In this document: in pieces, positions 44,016 through 54,349 of the stretch
Layout: each line of letters begins with the position of its first letter
Position numbering within the stretch: the stretch's first letter is position 1
Origin: Symbiodinium kawagutii
Lineage: Eukaryota > Sar > Dinophyceae > Suessiales > Symbiodiniaceae
Assembly (NCBI GenBank): GCA_009767595.1
Contig: VSDK01010248.1
Span: 1-64,000, forward strand
Length of the DNA stretch: 64,000 bases
Direction of reading: 5' to 3'
Position numbers and translations under genes: made by a program
The notes under the pieces: model-generated
Seen by the model: only the letters and a program-made list of their open reading frames with translations
Told to the model about the DNA's origin: nothing
Database searches by the model: none

Positions 44016-44330
44016 TTGGCATTTGTTGTTTTGTACGAAATGCTTCATGTATTGATGGGTTATACAAGTTCATGAAGCCAACCAACTTTTGTCCAATTTA
44101 TAGTACTGCAGAAAGCCTGTGGCTTTTTTGTTTTTGGGCGACAAGATGCGTTCTCAGGATGTAGCTGGTTCCAACAATTACGTTGCGTGGGTGCCTCACC
44201 CGCATCAATTTGTACCATTTTTTCCCAAACTCCCCAAGGCTTCTCGTACTTATCCAGGCAGCAGTGATTGATCCTCAATGTGATGGTACTCTGGCCTCAC
44301 AAGTTGACTGCTCTGCTGGTAGCCCCAAAT

Positions 44331-44516
44331 GGTGGTTTCTCAAGTCATAGGGGTACCCCCAGTTATCATCGTTCATAGTATTGTAATTAATCATTATTAG
44401 TAATAAACCAACCATAACTTTTGGCTTGAATAAAACCCAGAATTGGCCATAACTATAGTTAATAAACCAACCATAATTTGGTTAATCATCCTTAATCACG
44501 GCTTAAGAAACCACCA
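44331..44516. mobile_element. TIR element, family A (copy 17, enlarged)
   Basis: GGTGGTTTCTCAAGTCATAGGGG .. CACGGCTTAAGAAACCACC. About 186 bp because the inner word 'aataaaccaaccata' occurs twice (44401 and 44461). An exon island begins 9 bp to the right. Confidence 0.7.
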
Positions 44517-44525
44517 AATCTCCAG

Positions 44526-44639
44526 CAGTAGAGGCACGACTCTCCCGGCGTCGCTTCAGGACACGTTGATGGGCAACCGCAGCGACGAGATTCGGCTGAG
44601 ATTCCACACCTTGCCGCGGACTCGGAGCGGTGATCTAGG
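44526..44639 (+). CDS. Exon island, possible Big_5 piece
   Basis: After acceptor AATCTCCAG the frame reads TTLPASLQDTLMGNRSDEIR and then LRFHTLPRTRSG; donor GAGCG|GTGATC. 'GN-x-x-D-E-I-R-L-R-F' could be a strand of an SbsA/Big_5 repeat, but this is weak. Strong G/C codon bias. The frame would otherwise run on to TAA at about 44670. Confidence 0.5.
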
Positions 44640-44810
44640 AAGACCCTTGAGACGGTCCAGGGATTCGTAAACTTGAAGGACTGCGTAGTGATGGATATGT
44701 TGTTAGGGATCTTTAGATGGATTTTTTATGGTTTTGTAGGATGGGTTTGTAGGAAAATATAGGTTTAGGGTTCATTATAGGAGATACTAACCAACAATAA
44801 GAACCATATT

Positions 44811-44870
44811 TTGGTTTCTCAAGTCATCGGAACCCTTCCAAAATGGATGTTTTTGGTAATATGGTGAACA
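44811..44870. mobile_element. TIR element, family A (copy 18, left part only)
   Basis: TTGGTTTCTCAAGTCATCGG and 'aacccttccaaaatggatg' match family A; the rest is lost. Confidence 0.5.
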
Positions 44871-44980
44871 TATATCGTAACTTAGACTTATAAATGCAAG
44901 TTTAGTAGTAGGTATGGTGAGAATGGTGTGACCCAAGAACTCACCACAGCTTGATGACCATAGCACCTTCACCGAGGCAG

Positions 44981-45140
44981 AATGCCTTGGACAATTCCGG
45001 GCCCAAGCTGGTGGCCAGTGACGTGGCGCCCAATCAGTTGGTCCGGTGCACCCAGGGACGGAGCAGGGGACCTGGGCGGCCACGACAGATCCCGGCCTCG
45101 CGGGAGCCACAAGCCGCGGCCCCCAGCCCTTGCGCAAATG
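44981..45140 (+). CDS. Exon island, possible start of a Big_5 domain
   Basis: 160 nt between acceptor CGAGGCAG and donor CAAATG|GTAGCT. The frame reads NALDNSGPKLVASDVAPNQL and then an R/P/A-rich part. 'D-N-S-G-P-K-L-V-A-S-D-V-A-P-N' resembles the opening 'D-x-T-x-P-x-[VL]-x-S-x-x-P' of SbsA/Big_5 domains. Very G+C-rich; two other frames stay open in its second half, so the exon might end at TTG|GTCCGG (45040). Confidence 0.5.
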
Positions 45141-45144
45141 GTAG

Positions 45145-45800
45145 CTTCATACATATGGACCATCATGTGGCTAATGTTATGGATAATTTGTTCGAATGGT
45201 CAATTTGTTTTTCAATATTTCCAGAAGTTGTTAAATGAAGGTGGGCAACAAAAGATGTAGATATGCGTTTCACTCCACATCATACACGCTTTTGTACCGA
45301 CATTATCAATGGGGCCGCCCCAGAACATCCAGGTGGCAGTGGGTCAAAACCCTGTGCCCCTGGTGTACCATTATAAGCCCTTGTATTGTTGGTTCTTACC
45401 TCACAATTTGCTAATAATTAGCTAAAAAATACCCATATGAACCACCAACAATGGTTGTATCATCAGCCATTACAGCCATTCATCCAGGTAATCTTGCTAG
45501 TTACTGGCTAATTAGTGGTTAATCAATAATTATGACCCATTTATCGGCCAATAGTAGCCATTCTATTACAGTAGCTATAAGCACCAATAAATTGGTAAAA
45601 GGCTTGAAAAAACACCAATTAGCTATAGAATAATAGTTGCAAAAATCAGCCATTCTATTAGCTATAACCACCAATACTATTGTTCTATTATTACGGCAAG
45701 ACTCCATGGTTTGCCCGGATGCACAAGACCTGCCCAGAAGTTAGTCTTGTCAACTGTTCAAAACCCTGCGCAGGCCCGTTGTTTTGAAACTCTGAGAATC
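45145..45800. other. No clear gene
   Basis: Contains a partial family-C end at 45331-45395 (GGCAGTGGGTCAAAACCCTGTGCCCCTGG) and a direct repeat of 'caccaat' phrases at about 45570-45690. Confidence 0.4.
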
Positions 45801-45805
45801 AAGAA

Positions 45806-45945
45806 GCCCTAAGCCCCAAACCCTAAAACGCTAAAACCCTAAACCCGAAAACGTAAACCCTAAAACCTTCAAACCCTAAAACCCGAAACCCTAAACCCCT
45901 AGACCCTAAAACCTACACCCTCAAACCCTAAACCCTAAATCACTG
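45806..45945. repeat. Interstitial telomere-like repeat (CCCTAAA)n
   Basis: About 15-20 degenerate CCCTAAA/CCCTAAAA units (e.g. AAACCCTAAAACCCGAAACCC), ending AAATCACTGCGTAGCC. This is the plant/dinoflagellate-type telomere motif in C-rich orientation. Confidence 0.85.
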
Positions 45946-46088
45946 CGTAGCCGGTGTTTCTCACTGATTCTTCCAGCAATGTTCAATTGGTAGGAACAAC
46001 CGTGGTTTGCCCGGGAGGGCAAACCACGGCGTCTGTGCGTATTATTAGCCATGACTAGCCATTGCATTGCTGATGATTCTTGCCCCAG

Positions 46089-46181
46089 AAGCTCCAGGTC
46101 GAAGGATCCAAGCACATCTTCCGCTTCTGGTACGACAAGGCTGGGGTCGGATGGGAGGCATCCAGCGGCGCTGCAACTTCC
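46089..46181 (+). CDS. Exon island, unknown protein
   Basis: After acceptor TTGCCCCAG the frame reads KLQVEGSKHIFRFWYDKAGV followed by GWEASSGAATS; donor CTTCC|GTGGGG. Strong G/C bias; aromatic-rich beta-like strand. Two other + frames are open but less biased. No family recognised. Confidence 0.5.
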
Positions 46182-46535
46182 GTGGGGTGGTTGGGAGGGG
46201 TTGGGAAACGTATCCAGTGCTACTCGATGCCAAGAGGTGCCAAAGGTTTTGTTTTGTTTCTGAGCCACTCCAGGACTAAGTCGACTTAGTAAACCGCTCT
46301 ATTCTGAAAGTTGTGAGCTTTCGAGAGGGGCACCAATTTTGTACAATTGTCACATCCAGCCTGTTTGGAAAACAAGACGTATTTTCACTCCTGAGGTAGC
46401 AAGCATTGGGAAATGAACATCCCCGCATTTTCATTTGATATTGTATCATAGGGTTCAGGATCTATTTTTGCGTGTGCATACATCTATACATAATTATTTA
46501 TGTATGGATATTATTATCTTATATGAATATATTTA

Positions 46536-46556
46536 TATAATATATATATATATGTA
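46536..46556. repeat. TA microsatellite
   Basis: ATATAATATATATATATATG run. Confidence 0.8.
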
Positions 46557-46581
46557 TTTCTGTCAACAGGTATATATGTAG

Positions 46582-46928
46582 TCCAGCTGGCATCAAGTGC
46601 TCCACCCCATTACTGTCACATTTGCCACGAGCACAGGTGCAGGACTTGCAAGACAGGGCACCAATTCGGACCAGAGATTGAGCGATTGGTGAATAGTGGT
46701 ATCCCTCAATCACCCTATTTTCGTTCAGGATATCATCAATTGGGGTCTACAACACGGTGCATCAACGGTCACCGTTTGATTTGGCATAGCTGGCAGGAAG
46801 TTCGCCATTTGCTGCTTGCCTCGGCAAAGGACATTATGAAGACGACAGATCAGAAGCCACCAGTGGAACTGGAATTCCCCACAGGCGTTGCTGGGGGGGC
46901 ACTTGCCATTGGGCCATGGAAGCGTTGA
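46582..46928 (+). CDS. ORF with Cys/His cluster, possible element relic
   Basis: About 115 codons with no internal start needed; ends TGA at 46926-46928. It opens with HYCHICHEHRCRTCKTGH, a dense cysteine/histidine cluster suggestive of zinc binding, and continues GIPQSPYFRSGYHQLGSTTR and EVRHLLLASAKDIMKTTDQK. Codon bias is weaker than in the exon islands, so a mobile-element or recently captured origin is possible. The overlapping minus frame is also open. Family not recognised. Confidence 0.35.
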
Positions 46929-46929
46929 A

Positions 46930-48310
46930 CACTGCACCAAGTTGATTGGATGAAACAGTACGACCAACAATTACTGTAATTCGGAGTTTGCCAAGCTTGC
47001 AATCCACAAGATCTTTTGAGCTTGTACGCCATGAACTTTGTTTCGTACAATCTGCCCCATGATGAGTTGTTTGTGAATCAGAATTCTCAGACAACCAAGC
47101 TCCTCTACTGAGCAGTATATTGTGGTTCCTTGGTTATGAAGAGATCACCTGTGACAGTGGGTCTATAGCACTTCCTTGGGATTGTGTGACTGGTATTTGG
47201 TCTGTTTGAGCAAAAGGTGATACAGGGATGAAACATTTTGTAGATTTGAGTCATGCTTCCATAACAAAACACATATAGTTAATAAACGAAATGAATCTAC
47301 AGTAAAACATTCCGGTTGTACATTCATGTTTAGATCAACATCATTTCACTGCACCTGAATTACAAGTTCCCCCAGTCAGTTGCAGTAAAGAAGCGGAATC
47401 ATCCCTTTTCCTCAGAATTTTCAATGCCTCACTGGGTGTTCCCGGTTGTAAACCATGCTGACTAAGACCGCCCGACCAGCGGAGGTGAAATCGTTGAAGT
47501 GCCTGGGGAGAGTCAAAATGTGCGGAGTCTCAACTACGAGACAACACCTTGCAACTGAAATGGACATGATGTCCAGTGATAGGTTTTTACTCTATACATG
47601 TGTACATGGGATGAGTACGTTTATAAGTTTAGATGCCAGGTAACACGTCCAGGTAAACTGGGGATGGTTTTGTTGCTACGGATCTCCCATCACCATCCCA
47701 TGAGTTTACGGATGTATTGTTGTAATGGTCATGCTGTACTTGCAGATGCGCTTGAAGTGAGACACGTGTGTATAGTGTATACCAAAGACACTTCGATCTG
47801 GGACATCTACAGACTTGATATGCTTCAATTGGCATGTGTAGGTGCCTCTACTGCATGTTGTTTCTATGGTCATGCTTCCGAGGAACAGTCAGAAACTCCA
47901 AAGTGCACCCGCTGATCATGAAGTCATGCCGAAATTCAAAAAACATGTCAGAGGTAAGTGATTTTGGGATGACATGAACATGTTTGTAAATTATCGGATG
48001 TAAATCACAAGGAATGATGAAGATAATACATTACAGCTCTGCTGAATGTGAGCAGCTATATTTGCTATTATGACGTCATTTCCTTCATACGGTGAAGGTT
48101 GATAGACCCTCCATTTGAACCAACCCCCACTAGTTAATCCTGATGAAAATATGTTCTTTGCACATTGTTGTACTATCTCAGATCCACGAACCACATCCAA
48201 GGTGAAAGAGGGAATGCATCTTCGAAAGAAGTACTAACCAAAAACATGAATAACCATTTTCGGATCAGCAGTTGGAATCCTGAAAGAGGCCGTTTGGGTG
48301 GTATGATAAC
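46930..48310. other. No confident gene
   Basis: A short + frame at 47455-47525 (LTKTARPAEVKSLKCLGRVK) could be a small exon, but its edges are unclear. The rest is A+T-rich. Confidence 0.35.
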
Positions 48311-48313
48311 ATA

Positions 48314-48422
48314 CTGGTTGGTGGTTTGATTGAAAATTTGCTTCTTTTCCCTACTAATTATTCGCACATGTTTTGTTGACCACTATGGTTCATAATTATT
48401 GGTGGTTCAACCGCCAACCAGA
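48314..48422. mobile_element. TIR element, family B (copy 4, complete)
   Basis: CTGGTTGGTGGTTTGATTGAA .. GGTGGTTCAACCGCCAACCAG, about 109 bp. Confidence 0.85.
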
Positions 48423-48548
48423 TAAGTGTTCCACCACGGTTTTGTTTTCCTGCAGCAAATAGCCGCAGTTATGTGTTTTATTCATCCTACACGGTGGGCC
48501 AGTTGCACGTGTAAGTTGGGCAACCTGACTGACTGCTAATATCCCCAG

Positions 48549-48589
48549 CGAAGTCAGGGTTGCACCAGCTGATCACGTGCGGTTGGGGG
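48549..48589 (+). CDS. Very short exon-like island
   Basis: 41 nt between acceptor TATCCCCAG and GGGGG|GTTAAA; the frame reads EVRVAPADHVRLGG. G/C-biased but too short for confidence. Confidence 0.25.
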
Positions 48590-48857
48590 GTTAAATACCT
48601 TAATTAGTGACCTTAGTGTTCATTCATGGTTATTAGCAATCCTTATCAACAAAGTATAAAGACAAGTTGTTGGTTTGGGCCCCAGCTTGTAATTAGAATT
48701 AGATCATCATCAATGGGACAGCTATGTGGTTTTTTCATCCTAGTAAGTCATCATTAAGAGATCAGATACCATGAAATTCTGATTCACCAGCTATTAACCA
48801 TTATTAACCACTACAAACTTGTTGACCAGCTATTAACCACATGATATGAGCCATTAC

Positions 48858-48962
48858 ATGGCTGTGGGTCAAAACCCTGTACCCATTAACCATTGTTTTC
48901 CCTACTATTGTTGGGGATTATCCCCCATCATTGTTGGTTCACATTGATCCAGCTCGCCATAT
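48858..48962. mobile_element. TIR element, family C (inverted, partly deleted)
   Basis: ATGGCTGTGGGTCAAAACCCTGTACCC .. TTGTTGGTTCACATTGATCCAGCTCGCCAT; the middle lacks the 'ctggttcccccat' word. Confidence 0.65.
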
Positions 48963-48964
48963 AT

Positions 48965-49400
48965 AGCCAGTATATCCCCTATAGTTGCTAGTTGTTATCC
49001 CCTACTAACCATTAAACCAGCTAGTTATCTAACCATTGGTTGGTTATACACATACCAGGGGTACAACCACCAACCAGGTATTGATCATTATTTACCATTA
49101 TTAACCACTAATTAACCGCTAATTCACCATATCCCCATTGGTTGGTCATACCCATATATTACCTATTTAGCCATATAGTTGGTATAAGTCCCCTATAACT
49201 GTTCGTTATCATCCCCTATTAGCCATGAACCAGCTATCATTGGTTATACTGCCTTGTTAGCCACCGTTAACTAGCTATTATTGTTGTTTAACATTGACCC
49301 ATAGCCATTTTTCCCCATAGCTATTGATCATTATTAACCACTAATTAACCACTAATCAACTACCAATTGGTTGGTTATAGCCATCTATTAACCACCATTC
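48965..49400. other. A+T-rich stretch
   Basis: ATTAACCACTAATTAACC and TTGGTTGGTTATA words in loose array; no gene. Confidence 0.45.
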
Positions 49401-49410
49401 CTTGGAACAG

Positions 49411-49527
49411 CCCGGCAGATCCCAGTCGACCTCGATTCCCGTTGTTTTCGTCGGTTTTCAGGTCACCATCCAGCGCAATATGTTGACCGCAATCTTTCCG
49501 GAGCATGTGCCGCTTCAGAAGGGATGA
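49411..49527 (+). CDS. Exon island, frame and strand uncertain
   Basis: After acceptor TTGGAACAG one + frame reads RSQSTSIPVVFVGFQVTIQR and then NMLTAIFPEHVPLQKG, ending TGA (49525-49527). A donor TTCAG|GTCACC lies inside. A second + frame (RQIPVDLDSRCFRRFSG) and a minus frame (HMLRKDCGQHIALDGDLK) are also protein-like, so the assignment is tentative. Confidence 0.35.
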   Translation, partial: PGRSQSTSIPVVFVGFQVTIQRNMLTAIFPEHVPLQKG

Positions 49528-49611
49528 GAAGGGAGGAGAGGAGCTGGAACATGCGTACATACAGACAGACATTTGTATATCATACTGGTATATATTCAAA
49601 AGAAATCATAT

Positions 49612-49650
49612 GTGTATATATATATATATGTATGTATGTACATATGTTTT
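49612..49650. repeat. TA/TATG microsatellite
   Basis: GTATATATATATATATGTATGTATGTAC. Confidence 0.8.
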
Positions 49651-49974
49651 TCATAGATGCATATTATGTAAATATCATGTTTTTAACTTTTTGTTTTTAC
49701 ATCAATATATATATATAGTTATTTATTTTGAATACTTGTTATATCAGGAGTAGCTAACGATGGTTCATTTTGATCAATGATAGTTAATCACCATCTAAGC
49801 ATGATCAGTGATGGTTATGCGTGGGGCAGAAAATGCTTAGCATTCCGGAAAGCTGGCACCACGACACATTCCAAGCCGGCAAAAACTTCATCATCTAAAA
49901 CGTGTTCTGGAGGTTCACTATTCAGATGTCGGAATTTTCATATTCCCATTGATCTCACAAAAAATATTATCCAT

Positions 49975-51113
49975 TTATGTACATCGAATTGCGCCATCCA
50001 GAGAATGGTGGCAAGTAATAGGGTCCCTGTTTCTTTCTTGAAGGTTTGCATTGAAAGAAATGCCATCAACAAAGATGAGGACAGGTGATGTCCACTCATT
50101 TCCACTGAAGTCATCAACTTTTGGAAGTTGGCTGGTTGGTCTCTTTGGGGGCATGAGGCTATGAAGATACAAGTGCTCGTTACCATTTGGCAGCATAATT
50201 TGAGGTGCCCTGTGATCCACCACTATCAAAAATCATGATCAGGTGAACCATCCATCTTACACCGGCCAATGCAAAGAAATTTCGCCTAATTTGACCCTGA
50301 AAAGTATAACCTTTATTAAAACAACCTGTTGTCAAAAACCTTGCAACCAGTTTGCTTCTTCCCAGCGGTGAGAAAGCATCTTTCCCGACCTGATCCTGGA
50401 ATTGATATTTGGCATTCACAATGGATGGGTCACCAGTAACTGATAGTAGTCGATACTGATGGTGGATGGTGATGGTGAATCGTGGATCGGTACTGGCCCA
50501 TTGGCTTCAGGAATAGTTGATAGTGTTCAGCAATGATCGATACTGATAGCACGAATTGATCGTGAGTGTACAATAGACCTACTGAGTCAGGTGGGATTGG
50601 CACAGGGCTGGGTACACCAATGGTCGAAAGCTCACCCAATGCTGTGCAAATTTCATGCCAAAAGAATCACTGGTCCATCTCGCCGATGGTCACTGGTAAC
50701 CATAGTTGGATTGTCACTAGCCTAAATGCCATTACTACTGACCATAGCAATATGGACTATTTTGACATCCTGCTGGTGCCACTCATTGTCGTGCCATTCA
50801 TTTGGGCTTCTTTCATCTTTTGGTGCTCTCTCTTGCCATAACTATGGTCAGCATCAACTTCTACATCCACAATGCAGGGTCTGATTGCAAGATTGAGACC
50901 GTTGTGGCTGACTTGGACTACAAGTGCACTGTCCTTGACGTCAAGCACCATATGCAGATTTGGGTTGCTGGCAATCTTCGTGGTGTTTCTCACTGTCCTT
51001 TGACCGCGCTCAGTGTCAAATACAATCGGGGTGACAATGACAGCTTGGAAGATGATACGATTGTGACGAAGAAGTCGGTTGATTGCAGCTATGTGCCACT
51101 TCCAGACCGTCAC
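49975..51113 (-). pseudogene. Minus-strand coding relic in several ORFs
   Basis: Three minus frames in a row: 50757-51113 (118 aa; DTERGQRTVRNTTKIASNPN), 50180-50419 (QDQVGKDAFSPLGRSKLVAR) and 49975-50229 (VDDFSGNEWTSPVLIFVDGI). They read like pieces of one broken polyprotein in the same direction, without the G/C codon bias of host exons. Plus-strand frames overlap the first. Probably a decayed mobile element; family not recognised. Confidence 0.35.
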
Positions 51114-51321
51114 CCAGGGTGACGGTCTGGAAGCAACAGCACAGTCTTCAAAAGTCTATGTTCTTGCAATTGATGGAACTATTTAGCTTAATTATACCAC
51201 GTGTAAACCAGAAGCGCAATAATGTATGGGAGCTCCCAAATAGTACAACAAATGATTTAACACTTAAAACTAATTTAACCAATTGTACCATTTAAATCAT
51301 TTATGGGAGCTGGTTGTTCAG

Positions 51322-51430
51322 CTCCCTTCCGCCACGCGGCAGGTGATTGGTCGTGGTGGTATGGTCACTGTTCGCGTGCCGCGCTTCATTTTCGTGGACC
51401 GCGGGGGCGCGACCGCATCAGAGTTGGGGA
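51322..51430 (+). CDS. Exon island, Big_5 Ig-like domain piece
   Basis: After acceptor TTGTTCAG the frame reads TRQVIGRGGMVTVRVPRFIF followed by VDRGGATASEL; donor GGGGA|GTACAC. 'M-V-T-V-R-V-P-R-F-I-F-V-D-R-G-G' fits the SbsA/Big_5 'Y-x-V-T-V-P-x-x-x-F-x-D-x-x-G' half-domain. Codons strongly G/C-ending. Confidence 0.6.
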
Positions 51431-51547
51431 GTACACATAGCATTTTTGCTGCTTATCCCAACCAAAACTGCTTGGTGGTGGTTTTAACCATGGTTAATGA
51501 TGGTTAATAGTAGGGGATGATAAGCAACAATAGTGATTAAACAACTA

Positions 51548-51648
51548 CTGGCTGGGGGGTTCAAAAATTTTTTATTTTTCCTGGTAGTTATTAACAACTG
51601 GTTGGTTGACTAATGCTTTTCATAGGGGTGGTTCAACCACCAACCAGA
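51548..51648. mobile_element. TIR element, family B (copy 5, left end degenerate)
   Basis: Right end GGTGGTTCAACCACCAACCAG is perfect; the left end is ACTGGCTGGGGGGTTCAA. Interior 'aactggttggttgactaat' and 'tttcatagggg' are family B words. Confidence 0.7.
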
Positions 51649-51654
51649 TAAAGC

Positions 51655-52505
51655 TTCTTAACAAGCAGATGTTGGGATAATCTGCAGATTTTGTCAGATA
51701 TGATTTCACCAAAATGATATGAATCAGATACGTTGGGATTACCAGCAGATTTCCGGAGTGGAATCATCTTGAGGATGTTTCTTCACCAAAAGGGTTCAAA
51801 CGAGGGAAATAAAGACTGTAATTGATTGAAGATAAAGTAATTTTCATGGGATGCCCACTTTGTGTAGGGATCATTTTTTGTCCAAGGTATTCAAACATTG
51901 AATGTTGGGTGAACATCCGCGAAGAGGAATGACCAGGAATCCTTGGCAAAGGGAAGGTTCAAGCTACTTATATTCTCTATTTGTTCCAGGCAAAGAAATA
52001 GACTCTGGCTGTTGATTGTTGCAGATGATTCCTGTGCATCAACAAGGTCGGCCCCCCTGTTTATAAGTTGCTGAATAATCTATTGATTTGTAGCTCCATC
52101 TACGTGTATCTACCATAACCAGTTGTCATCTTGATGAAACTGAGTCATAAACCATCTCAGCTCTCCGCCTGACCGAACGAGATCTGTTTGTGTTAGTACC
52201 ATGCATACCATTCTTGTCTCTCTACGAGGTAGAATTTGAACGAGATACCCCAAAATAGAATGAGGTTATCCAGTCCTAGTTGTGTTTAGACTGAAGGATG
52301 CTGGGTCCGCCCTTCAAAGTAGCGTCAAGAGATTTTGCATGAATAAAAGCAGCCGCTCATATGATATTACTTAGTTACAAGCCCAACCACTATTCAAACC
52401 AACTGTTATAAACCCAATCATTAGTCGACTGTCGTAAACGAAGTCGTACAAACCCACTATTTAATCACATTGAACCATTATCATTGTAACTGCCCAATGG
52501 TTAAT
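51655..52505. other. No clear gene
   Basis: 'ttgggataatctgcagatttt' and 'ttgggattaccagcagatttc' are a short direct repeat (51673, 51733). Otherwise featureless. Confidence 0.4.
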
Positions 52506-52510
52506 ACCAG

Positions 52511-52606
52511 AAGGGTGTCAATGTCCGGATGGGACAACACGTCATCGATGGGAGATCGACTCAGCATCGTGACCCCTGCTGCTGGTACCCCTGGGCGCAC
52601 ACAGTG
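52511..52606 (+). CDS. Exon island, unknown extracellular-type segment
   Basis: After acceptor TAATACCAG the frame reads MSGWDNTSSMGDRLSIVTPA and then AGTPGRTQ. Contains an N-x-S sequon (NTS) and 'GDRLSIV', recalling 'GDTITIV' at 28432. Possible donors CTG|GTACCC and CAGTG|GTTTCC; the frame stays open to about 52700. Confidence 0.5.
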
Positions 52607-52848
52607 GTTTCCCCCAGCACGGACCTTCCACAGCACCTGCGTTCTTCTAAGATGTCATGATACGTCTTTTGTTCTTACCTTACCTTTAAAACCTCAGTTC
52701 TGACAGTCACAATCAATAAATCTCAATAATTTCCTTTTACCAGTTCAATCAACAATCATATATCAACATGAATCAAATTGAATCCGTGATTCACCAGTTG
52801 AGAGGCATGGCTTTGGTCAGACGTCGATGGGCGCTGTAAACTAACCAG

Positions 52849-52973
52849 CGACCGTCGGTCCCCGATCCTTGTACCGATCATGAAGGACGTGCTTCAGAGA
52901 ACCAACGGCATGATCGAGGCAACCGGCCACACCGCAAGCTGGGATGCTGCAGTTGGTGACTGGTGGTCGCAAG
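52849..52973 (+). CDS. Exon island, unknown protein
   Basis: After acceptor CTAACCAG the frame reads SPILVPIMKDVLQRTNGMIE followed by ATGHTASWDAAVGDWWSQG. Donors AGTTG|GTGACT (52955) or GCAAG|GTCAAC. Strong G/C bias. No family recognised. Confidence 0.5.
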
Positions 52974-52979
52974 GTCAAC

Positions 52980-54290
52980 TGTGTGGATCATTTTGAAATG
53001 TTTCGTGGGTTGAAGATGGTTGAAGTGGATACCTCTAAGGTGTTGACAACGGTAGTATTTGATCTCAAGTCCGATAAGAATCAAGCATTTGCTATGAACC
53101 ATATGATGGTTCATGGTCAAACATGATTGTAGTGATGCTTAATAGTTCTTGGTAAAGGTGGCTTAGTTGTTGACAACACTTAATGCTGGTTCACAGTGGT
53201 TGATAATGGTGATGGTTAGGGCTGGTTGATCATGTTTGATACTAGTGCATTCTTTGTTCCTGGTTGGTAAGTCGGCTATAGTCCTGCTCCATTCAGATTC
53301 ATTGGCGAACCCTTGCGCGTGAATGAGCATTCAAGTCCTTGACTCTCTATACCGGCAGTTGTTTCCCAAAGATTTTTGGGTGCAATGGTTGCTAAGGACT
53401 GTGTAGAATGATTTTACGGTGATAGTACCATGGCAATTGTTCCTCATTTTCTCTATATATATGTATATATATATATATTGTTTTTTTTGTGGCTCTTTGA
53501 GCATGACCTAATCAATAAGCACCTCCATAAATTTGCAGCAATCAGCTGCAGATCGCACGGGTAAGATAAGTGTGGTATAGCCAGATGTGCTGCGCAAGTG
53601 CAGTGTATCATGCAGACGAGGATGGAAACCCTAAACCGTGAAACCGTACTGGCCTAAACCCTAAACCCCTAAAACCATGCACCTCAAACGCTAAATCCCC
53701 AAACCCTAAATGACTCTGTATCCTCAGTGTTTTTTCAGCATTTTTTTTTTGAACAACCTTGCAAAACCTCATTGCTGATATAGATAGATATCATATGATG
53801 ATGTATCATGGCTGTTCCCAGCAGTACCCTTTGGTTTTCAGCATTTTTGGGTACAACGATGGTTTTTGTATATTTAGAGTTCTACCAAGGTCGCTGAGAA
53901 CCAACCAGGTCGTATCCCCAATCAACACCATAATCCTTGAATTGCTATCTAAAGCATTGGTGTGATCCGTTCCTTGATACGATTGTCATAATCCTTGATC
54001 GAGTCCTAAGTGGGAATATGGCAATTGTGTGATCCATTCTATTGGGATTGCAATGGTTTCTAACCATTTCCAAGCCCTGTCTTGATCATTGTTCCATTGT
54101 TCACAGCGGTTCCAAAACTTGATGATAGTAGAATCAACCACACTAGGTGACTTGCAAATTGGGTTCGTGATTGCAGACATGATGCCAGGCAATCAAGAAA
54201 GCAGTAAACTAGGCAACCAATGCACAAACCACATGACCAAACAAACACTGCAGCATCAAGTCAAGTTGTGTCTAGATTGGTCGTCCATAG
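52980..54290. other. Intron-like stretch
   Basis: Contains a TA tract (53453-53480) and the second telomere-like array (53625-53706). No exon. Confidence 0.45.
53625..53706. repeat. Second interstitial telomere-like repeat
   Basis: AAACCCTAAACCG .. CCTAAACCCTAAACCCCTAAAACC .. CCCCAAACCCTAAATGACTC: degenerate CCCTAAA units, same orientation as 45806-45945. Confidence 0.8.
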
Positions 54291-54294
54291 CCAG

Positions 54295-54348
54295 CTGTTC
54301 ATCCAGGGCGGAGGGCAGCCTGCTGCGATGCAGGAGGACCTCGAGGGG
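54295..54348 (+). CDS. Short exon island, kelch-like
   Basis: Exactly 54 nt (18 codons) between acceptor CATAGCCAG and donor GAGGG|GTGCAG: LFIQGGGQPAAMQEDLEG. 'L-F-I-Q-G-G' is a kelch-type strand with double glycine. Almost every codon ends in G or C. Confidence 0.45.
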
Positions 54349-54349
54349 G

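Noticed and set aside
43725..44075. A 116-codon + ORF with long leucine and valine runs
   Set aside because: Only the first part (43795-43895) is coding; the L/V tail comes from the TTGCTG/GTGGTG microsatellite.
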